DNA of 64,000 nucleotides from Sphaerisporangium sp. TRM90804 (GCF_029846175.1 NZ_JARWAC010000002.1:124001-188000); one strand, 5' to 3'; numbered from the stretch's first letter, positions 18,219 to 27,001 are shown. Translations and numbers: made by a program. Notes: a model not told the origin generated them from the sequence alone.

Positions 18219-18941
18219 GTGCGACGCATCCTTCCCACCCCCGCCGCGGAGGTCGACCTGGCCGAGGCCTACGCCTACCCCGGCGACCGGTGGCTGCGCC
18301 TGAACATGGTGAGCGCCGCCGACGGCGCCGCGTGGCTCAAGGGCCTGTCGGAGGGCCTGTCCGGCAAGGGCGACCGGCGCGTGTTCGGGGTGCTGCGCGG
18401 CCTGGCCGACGTCGTGCTGACCGGCGCCGCCACCGTGCGCGCCGAGGGCTACGGCCCGGCGCGCCCGCGCGCCTCCTGGGCCGGGCTACGCGAGGGGCGG
18501 CCGCCCGCGCCGCCGATCGCGGTCGTCACCCGGCGCATCGACCTCGACCTCGCCGGTCCGCTGTTCTGCGAGGCCGACCCCGCGGCGCGCACCATCGTGC
18601 TCACCACCGAGCGGGCGCCGAAGGAGCGCCGCGACGAGGCCGCCAGGCACGCCGAGGTGATCGTCGCCGGAGACGAGCACGTCGACCCGGCGCTCGCCCT
18701 GCGGGAGCTGGCCGCGCGTGGCCTCGGCAGGATGCTGTGCGAGGGCGGCCCGCGGATCAACGCCCAGCTCGCGGCGGCCGGCCTGGTCGACGAGCTGTGC
18801 CTGACGATCAGCCCGTTGCTGACCGGGGGCGACGCCGCCCGCATCCTCGACGGCGTCCCCTCGCGCACGCGGCTCACCCTGTCGCACCTCCTGGAGGAGG
18901 ACGACTTCCTGTTCTGCAAGTACACCCGGGAGCCCGCATGA
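18219..18941 (+). CDS. Pyrimidine reductase family protein (RibD C-terminal domain)
   Basis: A 240-residue dihydrofolate-reductase-like protein matching the reductase half of RibD. Features are RLNMVSAADGAAWLKGLSEG (substrate loop), ADVVLTGAATVRAEGYGPA, and LGRMLCEGGPRINAQLAAAG (NADPH-binding). The deaminase domain is absent, so a stand-alone reductase of unknown substrate is expected. GTG 18219 begins the conserved region. Its stop overlaps the ATG of the ligase gene, so the two are co-translated. Confidence 0.87.
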   Translation: MRRILPTPAAEVDLAEAYAYPGDRWLRLNMVSAADGAAWLKGLSEGLSGKGDRRVFGVLRGLADVVLTGAATVRAEGYGPARPRASWAGLREGRPPAPPIAVVTRRIDLDLAGPLFCEADPAARTIVLTTERAPKERRDEAARHAEVIVAGDEHVDPALALRELAARGLGRMLCEGGPRINAQLAAAGLVDELCLTISPLLTGGDAARILDGVPSRTRLTLSHLLEEDDFLFCKYTREPA

Positions 18942-20044
18942 ATCTTCCCGCGCCGGTGGAGCCGCCGCCGGAGATGAACCTTCCCGTCCGGCCGCCCGTC
19001 GCGCCGATGCTGGCCAAGGCCGTCAAGGCGCTGCCGTCCCAGGACGGCGGCCTGCTGTACGAACCGAAGTGGGACGGCTTCCGGTGCATAGTGTTCCGCG
19101 ACGGCGACCAGGTGTACCTCGGCAGCCGCAACGAGCGGCCCTTCACCCGCTACTTCCCCGATCTGGTCGAGGCCGTGCGCCGCGAGCTGCCCGGCCGGTG
19201 CGTGGTCGACGGCGAGATCGTGCTGCGGCGCGGCCAGATCCTCGACTTCGACGCCCTGCAGCAGCGCATCCACCCGGCCGCGTCGCGCGTGCGGCTGCTC
19301 GCCGAGCAGACCCCGGCGTCGTTCGTCGCCTTCGACCTGCTGGCGTCGGGCGACGAGAACCTCATGGAGACCCCGTTCGGCGAGCGCCGCGCCCGTCTGG
19401 TGGACGCGCTGTCGGGGGCCGGCGGCCAGGTGCGGCTGACGCCGGTCACGGCCGACGAGCGGCGGGCCGGCGAGTGGTTCGAGATGTTCGAGGGCGCCGG
19501 GCTGGACGGTCTGGTCGTCAAGCGGGCCGACCAGCCGTACGAGCCCGACCGTCGCGTGATGCTCAAGGTCAAGCACGAGCGCACCGCCGACTGCGTGGTG
19601 GCCGGGTACCGCGAGCACAAGAAGGGCCCCATCGTGGGGTCGCTGCTGCTCGGCCTGTACGACGACGCGGGCGTGCTCCACCACGTGGGCGTGGCGGCCT
19701 CCTTCCCGATGCAGCGCCGCGCCGAGCTGGTGGAGGAGCTGAAGCCGTACCTCATGGACGACCTTTCGGGGCACCCGTGGGCGTCCTGGATGGCGCAGGG
19801 CGACGGCACGACCCAGCGCATGCCCGGCGCGATCTCGCGGTGGAGCGCCGGCAAGAACCTGTCGTTCATCCCGCTGCGGCCGGAGCTGGTGATCGAGGTG
19901 GCCTACGACCACATGGAGGGCAACCGCTTCCGGCACACCGCGCAGTTCCGCCGCTGGCGCACCGACCGCACGCCGGAGTCGTGCACCTACGCCCAGCTCG
20001 AACAGCCGGTCGGCTACAACCTCGACGACATCCTGGCCCGCTGA
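18938..20044 (+). CDS. ATP-dependent DNA ligase (LigC type)
   Basis: A 368-residue ligase for break sealing. The adenylation motif is EPKWDGFRCIVF (lysine nucleophile near residue 45). Other nucleotidyltransferase motifs are YLGSRNERPFTRYFP, VVDGEIVL, FVAFDLLA, LDGLVVKRAD and MLKVKHERTADCVV. The OB domain follows (VGSLLLGLYDDAGVLHHVG). The length and lack of polymerase or nuclease domains fit LigC, a back-up ligase in base-excision repair/NHEJ. ATGA overlap with the reductase gene upstream. The separate LigD polymerase gene at 27771 may act in the same pathway. Confidence 0.93.
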   Translation: MNLPAPVEPPPEMNLPVRPPVAPMLAKAVKALPSQDGGLLYEPKWDGFRCIVFRDGDQVYLGSRNERPFTRYFPDLVEAVRRELPGRCVVDGEIVLRRGQILDFDALQQRIHPAASRVRLLAEQTPASFVAFDLLASGDENLMETPFGERRARLVDALSGAGGQVRLTPVTADERRAGEWFEMFEGAGLDGLVVKRADQPYEPDRRVMLKVKHERTADCVVAGYREHKKGPIVGSLLLGLYDDAGVLHHVGVAASFPMQRRAELVEELKPYLMDDLSGHPWASWMAQGDGTTQRMPGAISRWSAGKNLSFIPLRPELVIEVAYDHMEGNRFRHTAQFRRWRTDRTPESCTYAQLEQPVGYNLDDILAR

Positions 20045-20268
20045 GCCGCCGGTCCCCCGGCGCGCCCCCGCCTGCGCGCGAGCCTGCCGTCCTGGGCCAG
20101 CGACATCGAGCCCGGCCCCGTCCCGCGCCCGCCCGCGCGCGGGACGGGCTCACGCCCGGTCGCGGGGAAGGCGTCGTGCCGCGCCCCCGCCCGCGCGCGG
20201 AGCGGCCCGCGAGCGGTGCGTACTCCTTGGGCGTGACGGCCGCGCCCGCGCCCGCGCGCGGAATGGTC
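20045..20268. repeat. GC-rich imperfect repeats between ligC and the HTH gene
   Basis: Four copies of CGCGCCC(C)-GCCC-GCGCGCGG-like sequence start near 20061, 20124, 20180 and 20241, at intervals of about 56-63 bases. The bases between copies are only weakly similar. No gene is convincing here. A related string occurs near 32611. They may be a local expansion or a terminator cluster for the ligase transcript. Confidence 0.45.
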
Positions 20269-20317
20269 GTCAGCTTGTGCTGACACGAGGGTGTCTGTCA
20301 GCCTATGCTGACAGACA
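20269..20317. promoter_or_regulatory. Double palindromic operator GTCAGC-N4-GCTGAC
   Basis: Two dyads share the same half-sites: 20269-20284 (spacer TTGT) and 20292-20317, in which the palindrome extends to 11-base arms (TGTCTGTCAGC and GCTGACAGACA, spacer CTAT). Centres are 28 bases apart. TATGCT (20304-20309) inside the second site could be the -10 of a leaderless transcript beginning at ATG 20317, so binding would block transcription. The downstream small HTH protein is the likely ligand. Confidence 0.75.
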
Positions 20318-20553
20318 TGGGATCAGTCATCGAACTGGCCGAGGCCGTCGACAGCCGCGACCCGGCCACCGGCCTGGCCGCCGTGGCGGCGCTGCGGCGC
20401 CTGCTGGAGGAGCTGGAGGCGGCGCACGTCGCCCACGCCAGGGCGCGGGGGTGGTCGTGGGAGGCCATCGCGGCGGCCCTGGGCGTCCGGCGGCAGTCGG
20501 CGCACCGCAAGCACGCCCACCGGGTCGTCGACGAAGCGGGGAGTCACGAGTGA
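20317..20553 (+). CDS. Small helix-turn-helix protein
   Basis: A 78-residue protein. The second half is a helix-turn-helix (ARGWSWEAIAAALGVRRQSA, then HRKHAHRV) like those of small homeodomain-like regulators; the first half (VIELAEAVDSRD, LRRLLEELEAAHVAHA) is helical and may dimerise. ATG 20317 lies within the palindromic operator, so autoregulation is strongly suggested. Its stop overlaps the start of the Clp-N gene. Confidence 0.85.
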   Translation: MGSVIELAEAVDSRDPATGLAAVAALRRLLEELEAAHVAHARARGWSWEAIAAALGVRRQSAHRKHAHRVVDEAGSHE

Positions 20554-21116
20554 GCATGTTCACCAGGTTCACACCGCCGGCCCGGCGGGCCGTGGTGCGC
20601 GCGGGCCTGCTGGCGATGGACGCCGGGCACACGGCGCTGGACGACAGGGCCATCCTGCTGGCGCTGGCCGAGCTGCGCCCCTTCCAGGAGCCCCTGGACG
20701 CCTTCGGCGTCACCGCCGCGGCCGTCCGCGCCGCCCTGGCCGGCGAGGCCGGCCGGCCGCGGGACGCCGACCTGCTCGCCGGGCTGGGCATCGACCTCGC
20801 CGAGGTACGCCGCCGCATGTCGGGCCTGGTCTCGGTGGACGACCCGGCGCGGTGGCGCCTGACGCGGGCGCGCCTGCGCCCCCTCAGGGTCGTCCTGTCC
20901 GGCCCCGCCGCCGACCTGCCGCTCACCCCCAAGGCGCGCAAGGTCGTCGAGGTGGCCCTGCACCGGAGCGGCTCCACCGGCCGGGTGACCGGCGAGGACC
21001 TGCTCCGGGGCCTGCTGGCCGACGGCTCGAACCCCTCGGTGCGCATCATGCGCCGCGACGGCGCCGACCTGGGACGCCTCGCCGCCGCCCTCGGCTTCGC
21101 GCGCCGCGCGGCCTAG
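20550..21116 (+). CDS. Stand-alone Clp N-terminal (Clp_N) domain protein
   Basis: A 188-residue protein made of the double Clp repeat found at the N-terminus of ClpA/ClpC, without any AAA+ module. First repeat: FTPPARRAVVRAGLLAMDAG with ALDDRAILLALAEL. Second repeat: LTPKARKVVEVALHRS with VTGEDLLRGLLADG and SVRIMRRDG. Such proteins could act as adaptors or decoys for a Clp protease. GTG 20550 overlaps the stop of the HTH gene. The 3' end overlaps the convergent GH4 gene by four bases. Confidence 0.88.
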   Translation: MSMFTRFTPPARRAVVRAGLLAMDAGHTALDDRAILLALAELRPFQEPLDAFGVTAAAVRAALAGEAGRPRDADLLAGLGIDLAEVRRRMSGLVSVDDPARWRLTRARLRPLRVVLSGPAADLPLTPKARKVVEVALHRSGSTGRVTGEDLLRGLLADGSNPSVRIMRRDGADLGRLAAALGFARRAA

Positions 21117-22462
21117 CGGGGGCCGAGCGTGGCGGCCAGCTCGGGGACGCGGGAGCGGTAGCCGTCCAGCAGGAGGCGGGCCGCCGTCACCGAGTCGACC
21201 AGCGGGTGGGTGGCGAAGGCCTGCAGGGCGGTGCTCGCCGAGCCGGTGACCGCGGCCTCGATGGTGAGCTGCTCGACGGCCTTGACCTGCTGGACCAGCC
21301 CGAGGAACAGGCCGGGCAGCGGGCGGGTGGCCAGCGGGCGCACGCCGCCGGCGTCCACGGCGCACGGGACCTCCACGACCGCCTCCGGAGGCAGGCCGGG
21401 GACGGCCGAGCCGTTGCGCACGTTGAGGATCATGGTGGCCGTGGCGCCGCGCCCGAGTGCGCCCATCAGCGCGAGCGCCACGCCCTCGTACCCCCCGGCG
21501 TCAAGGTCGGCCCGCTCGCGCTCGCCCGCCTGCGCGGTGTCGCGGGTCTCGGCCATGTAGGAGGCGTCGCGCTCCTCGCGGGTGCGCCGCCACTTCTCCA
21601 GCGCGAACCCGGGGTCGGCCAGGACGTCGGCGTAGAAGCGCTCCTGCTGGCGCTGCAGCGCCTCGCCCCGGGTCTGGGGCGCGCCGCCGATCGCCGCGAC
21701 GGCCTCCCGAGTGAAGTAGTAGTAGTACAGGTACTCGTTGGGCAGGGCGCCCAGGGTGCGCACCCACTCGGTGCCGAACAGCCGGGCCTCCTCCACCCGC
21801 TTGAGCGCGGCGTCGTCGGCGATCAGGTCGGGCAGCACGTCGCGGCCCTGGTACGACAGCCCGCGCAGCCAGCCGAGGTGGTTGAGCCCCACGTAGTCGG
21901 GCGCGGTGCGGGCGGGGTCGACGCCGAGGGCGTGGGCGGCGCGGCGGATCAGCCCCACCGGGGAGTCGCAGATGCCGACGACACGCTCGCCGAGGATGCG
22001 CTGCATCGCCTCGGTGATCATGCCGGCCGGGTTGGTGAAGTTGATCACCCAGGCGCGGGGCGCCACCGCGGCCACCCGCTCGGCCACGCGCAGGGCCACC
22101 GGGACGGTGCGCAGCCCGTAGGCGACGCCGCCAGGGCCCACGGTCTCCTGGCCGAGCAGGCCGAGGTCGAGCGCCACCCTCTCGTCGGCCGTGCGGCCCG
22201 CCAGGCCGCCCACCCGGATCGCCGAGAACACGAACGCGGCGTCGCGCAGGGCGTCGTTCAGATCGGTGGTGACCCGCACGCGCGGCGGTGCGGCGTGCCC
22301 GGCCGCCAGGCCGCTCAGCACGTGGCCGACGGCGGCCAGGCGCTGCTCGGACAGGTCGTGCAGCACGACCTCCTCCACCCCCGGCCCTCCGCCGTCGCGC
22401 AGCAGGGCGCCGTAGACCAGCGGGACGCGGAAACCGCCGCCGCCGAGAATGGTCAGCTTCAT
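21113..22462 (-). CDS. Family 4 glycoside hydrolase (6-phospho-beta-glucosidase type)
   Basis: A 449-residue NAD+- and metal-dependent glycosidase that acts by redox elimination, normally on phosphorylated disaccharides. ILGGGGFRVPLVY at the N-terminus is the NAD-binding loop; VINFTNPAGMITEA, the metal-ligand cysteine in GICDSPVG and histidine in GLNHLGWL are present, and EYLYYYYFTRE fits the 6-phospho-beta-glucosidase branch. It sits next to a DeoR regulator and a PfkB kinase, which suggests one sugar-phosphate pathway. No PTS gene is nearby. Confidence 0.9.
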   Translation of the reverse strand: MKLTILGGGGFRVPLVYGALLRDGGGPGVEEVVLHDLSEQRLAAVGHVLSGLAAGHAAPPRVRVTTDLNDALRDAAFVFSAIRVGGLAGRTADERVALDLGLLGQETVGPGGVAYGLRTVPVALRVAERVAAVAPRAWVINFTNPAGMITEAMQRILGERVVGICDSPVGLIRRAAHALGVDPARTAPDYVGLNHLGWLRGLSYQGRDVLPDLIADDAALKRVEEARLFGTEWVRTLGALPNEYLYYYYFTREAVAAIGGAPQTRGEALQRQQERFYADVLADPGFALEKWRRTREERDASYMAETRDTAQAGERERADLDAGGYEGVALALMGALGRGATATMILNVRNGSAVPGLPPEAVVEVPCAVDAGGVRPLATRPLPGLFLGLVQQVKAVEQLTIEAAVTGSASTALQAFATHPLVDSVTAARLLLDGYRSRVPELAATLGPR

Positions 22463-22487
22463 GGGGACCCCCTGTACGCGAGACCGG

Positions 22488-23255
22488 TCACGCCGTCACG
22501 ACCTGCGCGCCCGAGCCGGTGAAGACCCGCAGCGTGGCCGGGTCGGCGCCCGTGTTGGTGACGACCACGTCGAGCTCGCCGGGGCCGCACACACGCAGGG
22601 CCCCGGTGCCCGGGAACTTGTGCCGGTCGACCAGCAGGACGACCTGGCCGGCGGCGGCGATCATGGCCCGCTTCAGCGGGACCTCGGCGATCGTGGTGTC
22701 GGTGACCTGGCCGTCGGCGCGCACCCCGCCGGCGCTCAGGAAGAGGCGGTCGGCGCACACGTGGCGCAGCGCCTCCTCGGTCAGGACGCCGCCCAGCGAG
22801 TGGTGGGCGCGCCGCAGCATGCCGCCGAGCAGCAGGAGCTCCACGGCGTGGTCGTCGCGCAGGGCGTCGAGCACGGCGAGGCTGGAGGTCACCACGGTGA
22901 CCCGCCGCCCGCGCAGGTGGCGCGCGAGCCTGACCGTGGTGGTGCCGAGGTCGAGCAGGACGACCTCGCCGTCTCGCACCAGGGCGGCGGCGCGGGCGGC
23001 CACGGCGTCCTCGTCGTGCTCGTCGTGCTCGTCGACGCCCGCGACCCGCGCGAACGGCGGGCCGGTGTCGGGGCCGGGGTTGGCGAGCGCCCCGCCGCGC
23101 ACGCGCGTGAGCGTGCCGTCGCGGTCGAGCAGCTCCAGATCGCGGCGGATCGTGGAGGGGCTCACGCCGAGCTGCGCCGCCAGGTCGCGCACGCTCGTCG
23201 CGCCCGCGAGGCGGACACGCTGCATGATCTGGGCATGCCTGACGTGCTGGAGCAC
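22488..23255 (-). CDS. DeoR/GlpR-family sugar-phosphate regulator
   Basis: A 255-residue repressor. The N-terminal winged helix (RVRLAGATSVRDLAAQLGVS, STIRRDLELLDRDG) is followed by a sugar-phosphate isomerase-like sensor domain (VVLLDLGTTTVRLARHL, LLLGGMLRRAHHSLGG, LVDRHKF). GTG 23255 starts the conserved HTH; upstream in-frame sequence is atypical. It is transcribed toward the GH4 gene (25-base gap) and divergently from the PfkB gene, so it probably controls both. Confidence 0.88.
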   Translation of the reverse strand: MLQHVRHAQIMQRVRLAGATSVRDLAAQLGVSPSTIRRDLELLDRDGTLTRVRGGALANPGPDTGPPFARVAGVDEHDEHDEDAVAARAAALVRDGEVVLLDLGTTTVRLARHLRGRRVTVVTSSLAVLDALRDDHAVELLLLGGMLRRAHHSLGGVLTEEALRHVCADRLFLSAGGVRADGQVTDTTIAEVPLKRAMIAAAGQVVLLVDRHKFPGTGALRVCGPGELDVVVTNTGADPATLRVFTGSGAQVVTA

Positions 23256-23279
23256 GGAAGGATGGTAGCAGTCAGCTTC

Positions 23280-23299
23280 GAGCACAACTGAGCAAAAAC
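23280..23299. promoter_or_regulatory. Direct repeat GAGCA(C/A)AAC between deoR and pfkB-type genes
   Basis: GAGCACAAC (23280-23288) and GAGCAAAAAC (23290-23299) are spaced by one helical turn in the divergent promoter region. Direct repeats of this kind are typical of DeoR-family operators, so this may be the site for the adjacent regulator. Confidence 0.4.
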
Positions 23300-23388
23300 A
23301 ACCATCGACGCCCGCCAACTCTTGATATGTGCAGCAAGGACATGCAAGATGGCGCACATCTTCGCGCCGCCGAGGAGGAGTCCGCTTC

Positions 23389-24546
23389 GTGTCTGCCCAG
23401 GCCTACGACCCGCTCGCCGACCAACGCGGCCCGGACGGGCCTGAGTTCGACGTGTTCACCACGGGCACCGTCTTCCTGGACATCGTGTTCACCGGGCTGC
23501 AGGCGATGCCGGCCGCCGGCACCGAGGCGTGGGCGGAGGGCATGGGCTCCTGCCCCGGCGGCATCGCCAACCTGGCCATCGCCTCCAGCCGCCTGGGCCT
23601 GCGCACCTCGATGGCCGCCGCCTTCGGCGACGACGACTACGCCGACTTCAACTGGCGCATCCTGTGCGAGCAGGAGTCGGTCGACCTGTCGCGCTCGCGC
23701 CGGTTCCAGGGCTGGCACTCCCCGGTCACGGTGTCGATGGCCGTGAACCGCGACCGCAGCATGGTCACCCACGGCCACCCGCCGCCCATGACGGCCTCGG
23801 AGCTCATCGGCCGCCCGCCGCGGTCGCGCGCCGTCATCACGCCGCTGTCGATCGAGGAGCCGCTCGGCGACCGCGGCGCCCCCACCTGGGCCGACCTCGC
23901 CCACCAGGACGGCGCGCTGATCTTCGCCGACGTCGGGTGGGACCCCTCGGAGACGTGGTCGTCGATCCTGCTCGACCAGCTGGAGGTCTGCCACGCCTTC
24001 ATGCCCAACGCCGTCGAGGCCATGGCCTACACCCAGACCGAGACGCCGCGCGAGGCCCTGTACGCCCTCGCCGACCGCGTGCCGCTCGCCGTGGTCACCG
24101 ACGGCGCCAACGGCGCGATGGCCATCGACTCCACCACCGGCGAGGAGGCGTACGCCCCGGCCCTGCGGGTGACCGCGCTCGACCCGACCGGGGCGGGCGA
24201 CGTCTTCGGCGCGGGCATGGTCCTCGGCACGCTGTCGGGCTGGCCGCTGGCCGACCGCCTGGCGTTCGCCGGGGTGTGCTCGGCCCTGGCCGTCCAGCAG
24301 TTCGGCGGGTCGCTGGCCGCGCCCGGCTGGGGGGACATCGCCGACTGGTGGAACGGCATCCGGGCCGCCGCCGGCCACAGCGGCGCCTACATCGACTCCC
24401 TGGCCCGCAGGTACGCCTTCCTCGACAGGCTCGTGCCCGCCGTCCCGGTCGGCGCCGTACGCCGCGCGGCGGCCACCATGTCGCGGCACGCCGACGTCGA
24501 GGCGGGGGCCCTGCGGTTCGCCGACGGCAAGAAGCCCGGCGAATAG
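23389..24546 (+). CDS. PfkB-family carbohydrate kinase
   Basis: A 385-residue sugar kinase of the ribokinase family. The N-terminal GG motif region is GSCPGGIANLAIASSRLGLR and the C-terminal anion-hole/catalytic motif is LDPTGAGDVFGAGMVLG with the conserved Asp. GTG 23389 has GAGGAGGAG eight bases upstream. About 60 C-terminal residues beyond the usual end are helical and charged. Divergent from the DeoR regulator and likely co-regulated with the GH4 hydrolase. The sugar is unknown. Confidence 0.87.
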   Translation: MSAQAYDPLADQRGPDGPEFDVFTTGTVFLDIVFTGLQAMPAAGTEAWAEGMGSCPGGIANLAIASSRLGLRTSMAAAFGDDDYADFNWRILCEQESVDLSRSRRFQGWHSPVTVSMAVNRDRSMVTHGHPPPMTASELIGRPPRSRAVITPLSIEEPLGDRGAPTWADLAHQDGALIFADVGWDPSETWSSILLDQLEVCHAFMPNAVEAMAYTQTETPREALYALADRVPLAVVTDGANGAMAIDSTTGEEAYAPALRVTALDPTGAGDVFGAGMVLGTLSGWPLADRLAFAGVCSALAVQQFGGSLAAPGWGDIADWWNGIRAAAGHSGAYIDSLARRYAFLDRLVPAVPVGAVRRAAATMSRHADVEAGALRFADGKKPGE

Positions 24547-24672
24547 GCGCCGCGCGGCCCTCCCGTCATGATCCCGGGGCGCGCGGCGGGTGTCGAGCGT
24601 GACACCGCCGGGTAGCAGGCTCCTGAGCGGCGGCCGGCCGCCCGCGCGGACGACCCGGAGGGGACGGGGACG

Positions 24673-25509
24673 ATGACACGGCCTGAACTGGGCAGGATCG
24701 GCGTCTGGCAGTCCTGGCGCACGCTCACTCCCGAGCTGGCGGCGGCGGTGGAGGGGTTCGGCTACAGCACGCTGTGGGTCGGCGGCTCGCCCCCCGCCGA
24801 CCTGGAGATCGTGGACAAGCTGCTGCACGCCACCTCGACGATCACCGTCGCCACCGGCATCGTGAACATCTGGACGGCCGACCCGCGCGCGGTGGCCACC
24901 TCCTTCCACCGCATCGAGTCCCGGCATCCCGGGCGTTTCCTGCTCGGCATCGGCGCCGGGCACCCGGAGGCCGTCGACCGCTACGCCAAGCCCTACTCGG
25001 CGCTGATGGAGTACCTCGACGCGCTCGACGGGGCCGGGGTGCCGTTCCAGCGGCGGCTGCTGGCCGCGCTCGGCCCGAAGGTGCTGCGGCTGGCCGCCGA
25101 GCGCAGCGCGGGAGCCCACCCCTACCTCACGACGCCCGAGCACACCCGGCGGGCCCGCGAGATCCTCGGCTCCGGACCGCTGCTGGTGCCCGAGCAGATG
25201 GCGGTGCTCGTGGACGACCCCGAGCGGGCCAGGGCCATCGCCCGGGGGCCGCTACGGCCCTACCTCGGGCTGACCAACTACACCAACAACCTGCGCAAGT
25301 TCGGGTTCGACGACGACGACTTCGCCGGCGAGGGCAGCGACCGCCTGCTCGACGCCCTGATCGCCCACGGCGACCGCCCCACCGTGCGCCGCCGCATCGA
25401 GGAGCACCTCGCCGCCGGCGCCGACCAGGTGGCCGTCCAGATCCTCTCGGCCCCCGGCGCCGACCTCCACGCCGAGCACGAGGCCCTGGCCGCCGCCCTC
25501 CTCACCTAG
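24673..25509 (+). CDS. LLM-class (F420-dependent) oxidoreductase
   Basis: A 278-residue luciferase-like TIM barrel. Motifs include IGVWQSWRTLTPELAAAVE, FGYSTLWVGGSPPADLE, ITVATGIVNIWTADPRAVA and RFLLGIGAGHPEAV (phosphate-binding loop). The pattern fits the actinobacterial F420 group similar to mycobacterial MSMEG_4141; FMN use cannot be excluded. Monocistronic; substrate unknown. Confidence 0.88.
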   Translation: MTRPELGRIGVWQSWRTLTPELAAAVEGFGYSTLWVGGSPPADLEIVDKLLHATSTITVATGIVNIWTADPRAVATSFHRIESRHPGRFLLGIGAGHPEAVDRYAKPYSALMEYLDALDGAGVPFQRRLLAALGPKVLRLAAERSAGAHPYLTTPEHTRRAREILGSGPLLVPEQMAVLVDDPERARAIARGPLRPYLGLTNYTNNLRKFGFDDDDFAGEGSDRLLDALIAHGDRPTVRRRIEEHLAAGADQVAVQILSAPGADLHAEHEALAAALLT

Positions 25510-25628
25510 CCCGCACACGGCGCTCCGCTTCCGCCTCTCCCTCCCCCCACTCCCGATCAAGGTTTATCGTCACGGGAAGTGCCTACTGCACTCACCTTCG
25601 TGATCGATGAGCCGAGGGAGCGGACACC

Positions 25629-26537
25629 TTGCTGAAGTGCTTCCTGATGACCCCCTTCGCGCCGGAGTTCCACGACGTCAGCGACACGGTCGCCGACGCG
25701 GTCAAGGAGGCGGTCGCGGGCGAGGAGATCACGTGCGTCCGCCTGGACGAGCGCCGGCACGCGGGCCGGGTCACCGACGAACTACTGGCCGAACTCCGGG
25801 GCGCGACGCTGTGCGTCGCCGACGTGAGCGGCGCGAACCCCAACGTGATGTGGGAGGTGGGCTACGCCTCCGCCCTGCAGAAACCTGTCATCGTGATCTC
25901 GCAGGACGCGGGCCCGGCTCCCTTCGACATCAGCGACATGCGCACGCTGCGGTACGACAGGTCACGGCTCACCGCCTCCCTCAAGGGGGAGCTCGTCGAG
26001 GCCGTCAGGCAGACCCTCTCCCACTACGAGGTGCCACGGGCCAACCTCACGTTGCGGCCCCAGAGCCCCAAGGGCACCGTCTACGCCGTCACCGGCACGT
26101 CCGTCATACGGCCCGCCTCCGCTCGGAGGCGGATCGAGCGGCTGCTCAGCCCCTACCTCAGCGCCGATGCCACCTGGTACTGCGGGACGGTCGGAACCGC
26201 CGACGAGGTGGCCGCCGAATGGCTGCTGGACAACGGGCAACGAGTCATGCCCGTCGGGTACAACGCCTACGACCTGTCCGCGCGCATGCTGGGGATTCTG
26301 CAGGAGCACGGCGGCCACTTCATCGACGCGACCCTGGAACAGCTTCCCCGCAGCCCGGGCGCCCCGAGCGCGCGCGACCTCCTGTTCGCCGGCAGGGCCG
26401 ATCTTCTCTTCCTCATCTGGGACGGCCGGAGCGCCGGCGTCAAGCGGCTGCTGGCCTGGCTGCGCGAGCAGGGCAAGGATCACGTCATCGGGTACACCGG
26501 CAGTCCGGAGGATTGGGAACGTCGCGGGAGCTGGTGA
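25629..26537 (+). CDS. Two-domain protein: TIR/deoxyribosyltransferase-like plus SLOG-like
   Basis: A 302-residue cytoplasmic protein, not recognised as a named family. Residues 1-130 resemble the nucleoside 2-deoxyribosyltransferase/TIR-like fold: MLKCFLMTPFAPEF, then LCVADVSGANPNVMWEVGYA, where the Glu is in the place of the catalytic residue of such N-glycosidases, and KPVIVISQDAG. Residues ~135-302 look like a SLOG/DprA-type Rossmann domain (VYAVTGTSVIR, TWYCGTVGTADEVAAEWLL, GQRVMPVGYNAYD, RADLLFLIWDG). Both domains are associated with nucleotide-derived signals and conflict systems. TTG 25629 has GAGGGAG eight bases upstream. Domain calls are by eye; a simple nucleotide hydrolase remains possible. 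Confidence 0.7.
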   Translation: MLKCFLMTPFAPEFHDVSDTVADAVKEAVAGEEITCVRLDERRHAGRVTDELLAELRGATLCVADVSGANPNVMWEVGYASALQKPVIVISQDAGPAPFDISDMRTLRYDRSRLTASLKGELVEAVRQTLSHYEVPRANLTLRPQSPKGTVYAVTGTSVIRPASARRRIERLLSPYLSADATWYCGTVGTADEVAAEWLLDNGQRVMPVGYNAYDLSARMLGILQEHGGHFIDATLEQLPRSPGAPSARDLLFAGRADLLFLIWDGRSAGVKRLLAWLREQGKDHVIGYTGSPEDWERRGSW

Positions 26538-26692
26538 GGCTGCGCTCCCGTGCGCGTGCGGCAGCGGCGGGCACGATGTGTAACGGAATAGCGACAAAGG
26601 TCCGTTTTACGGTGAGACGTGAAATGAAATACCGTTCTGTGGATACACGGCTGGGAAGCGCGTCCCGCCCACCCTCAAGAGGCTGCCACCAC
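26538..26692 (+). promoter_or_regulatory. AT-richer promoter region of the two uncharacterised genes
   Basis: This 155-base gap is clearly less GC-rich than its surroundings and contains the dyad CCGTTTTACGG (26602-26612) and a second CCGTT at about 26630. It probably holds the promoter for the genes at 26693 and 26998. Confidence 0.4.
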
Positions 26693-27001
26693 ATGCACAC
26701 ACCCCCCGGCGAAACCGGCGACGCCGACGACGTCACCGATCCCTACGGAACACCGGCGCCGCAGTTGCTGCGGGCGTGGCAGAGCGGTGGTCAGGCGGCG
26801 GACGGCGAGCCGCCGGCGCGGCTGCTGCACGCCTGGCAGCGGGGCGACGCCGAGCACAACCCCGTGGAGCTCGAGATCGACGGGGTGCGGGTGATGTTCG
26901 TGGTCGGCGGCGGTCGGCGGCCCGACCCGGCGCGCGACTCCGCGGCGTGGCGGGCCACCCTGTCCGCCATGCGCGAGGCACGGCGGAAGGGGCGGCGGTG
27001 A
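26693..27001 (+). CDS. Hypothetical protein with internal repeat
   Basis: A 102-residue protein of unknown function, starting at ATG 26693 with AAGAGG upstream. It contains a short duplicated motif, APQLLRAWQSG and PARLLHAWQRG, about 25 residues apart, then VELEIDGVRVMFVVGGGRRP and a basic tail (REARRKGRR). No membrane segment or known domain. Its stop overlaps the next start, so the two proteins are probably partners. Confidence 0.65.
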   Translation: MHTPPGETGDADDVTDPYGTPAPQLLRAWQSGGQAADGEPPARLLHAWQRGDAEHNPVELEIDGVRVMFVVGGGRRPDPARDSAAWRATLSAMREARRKGRR

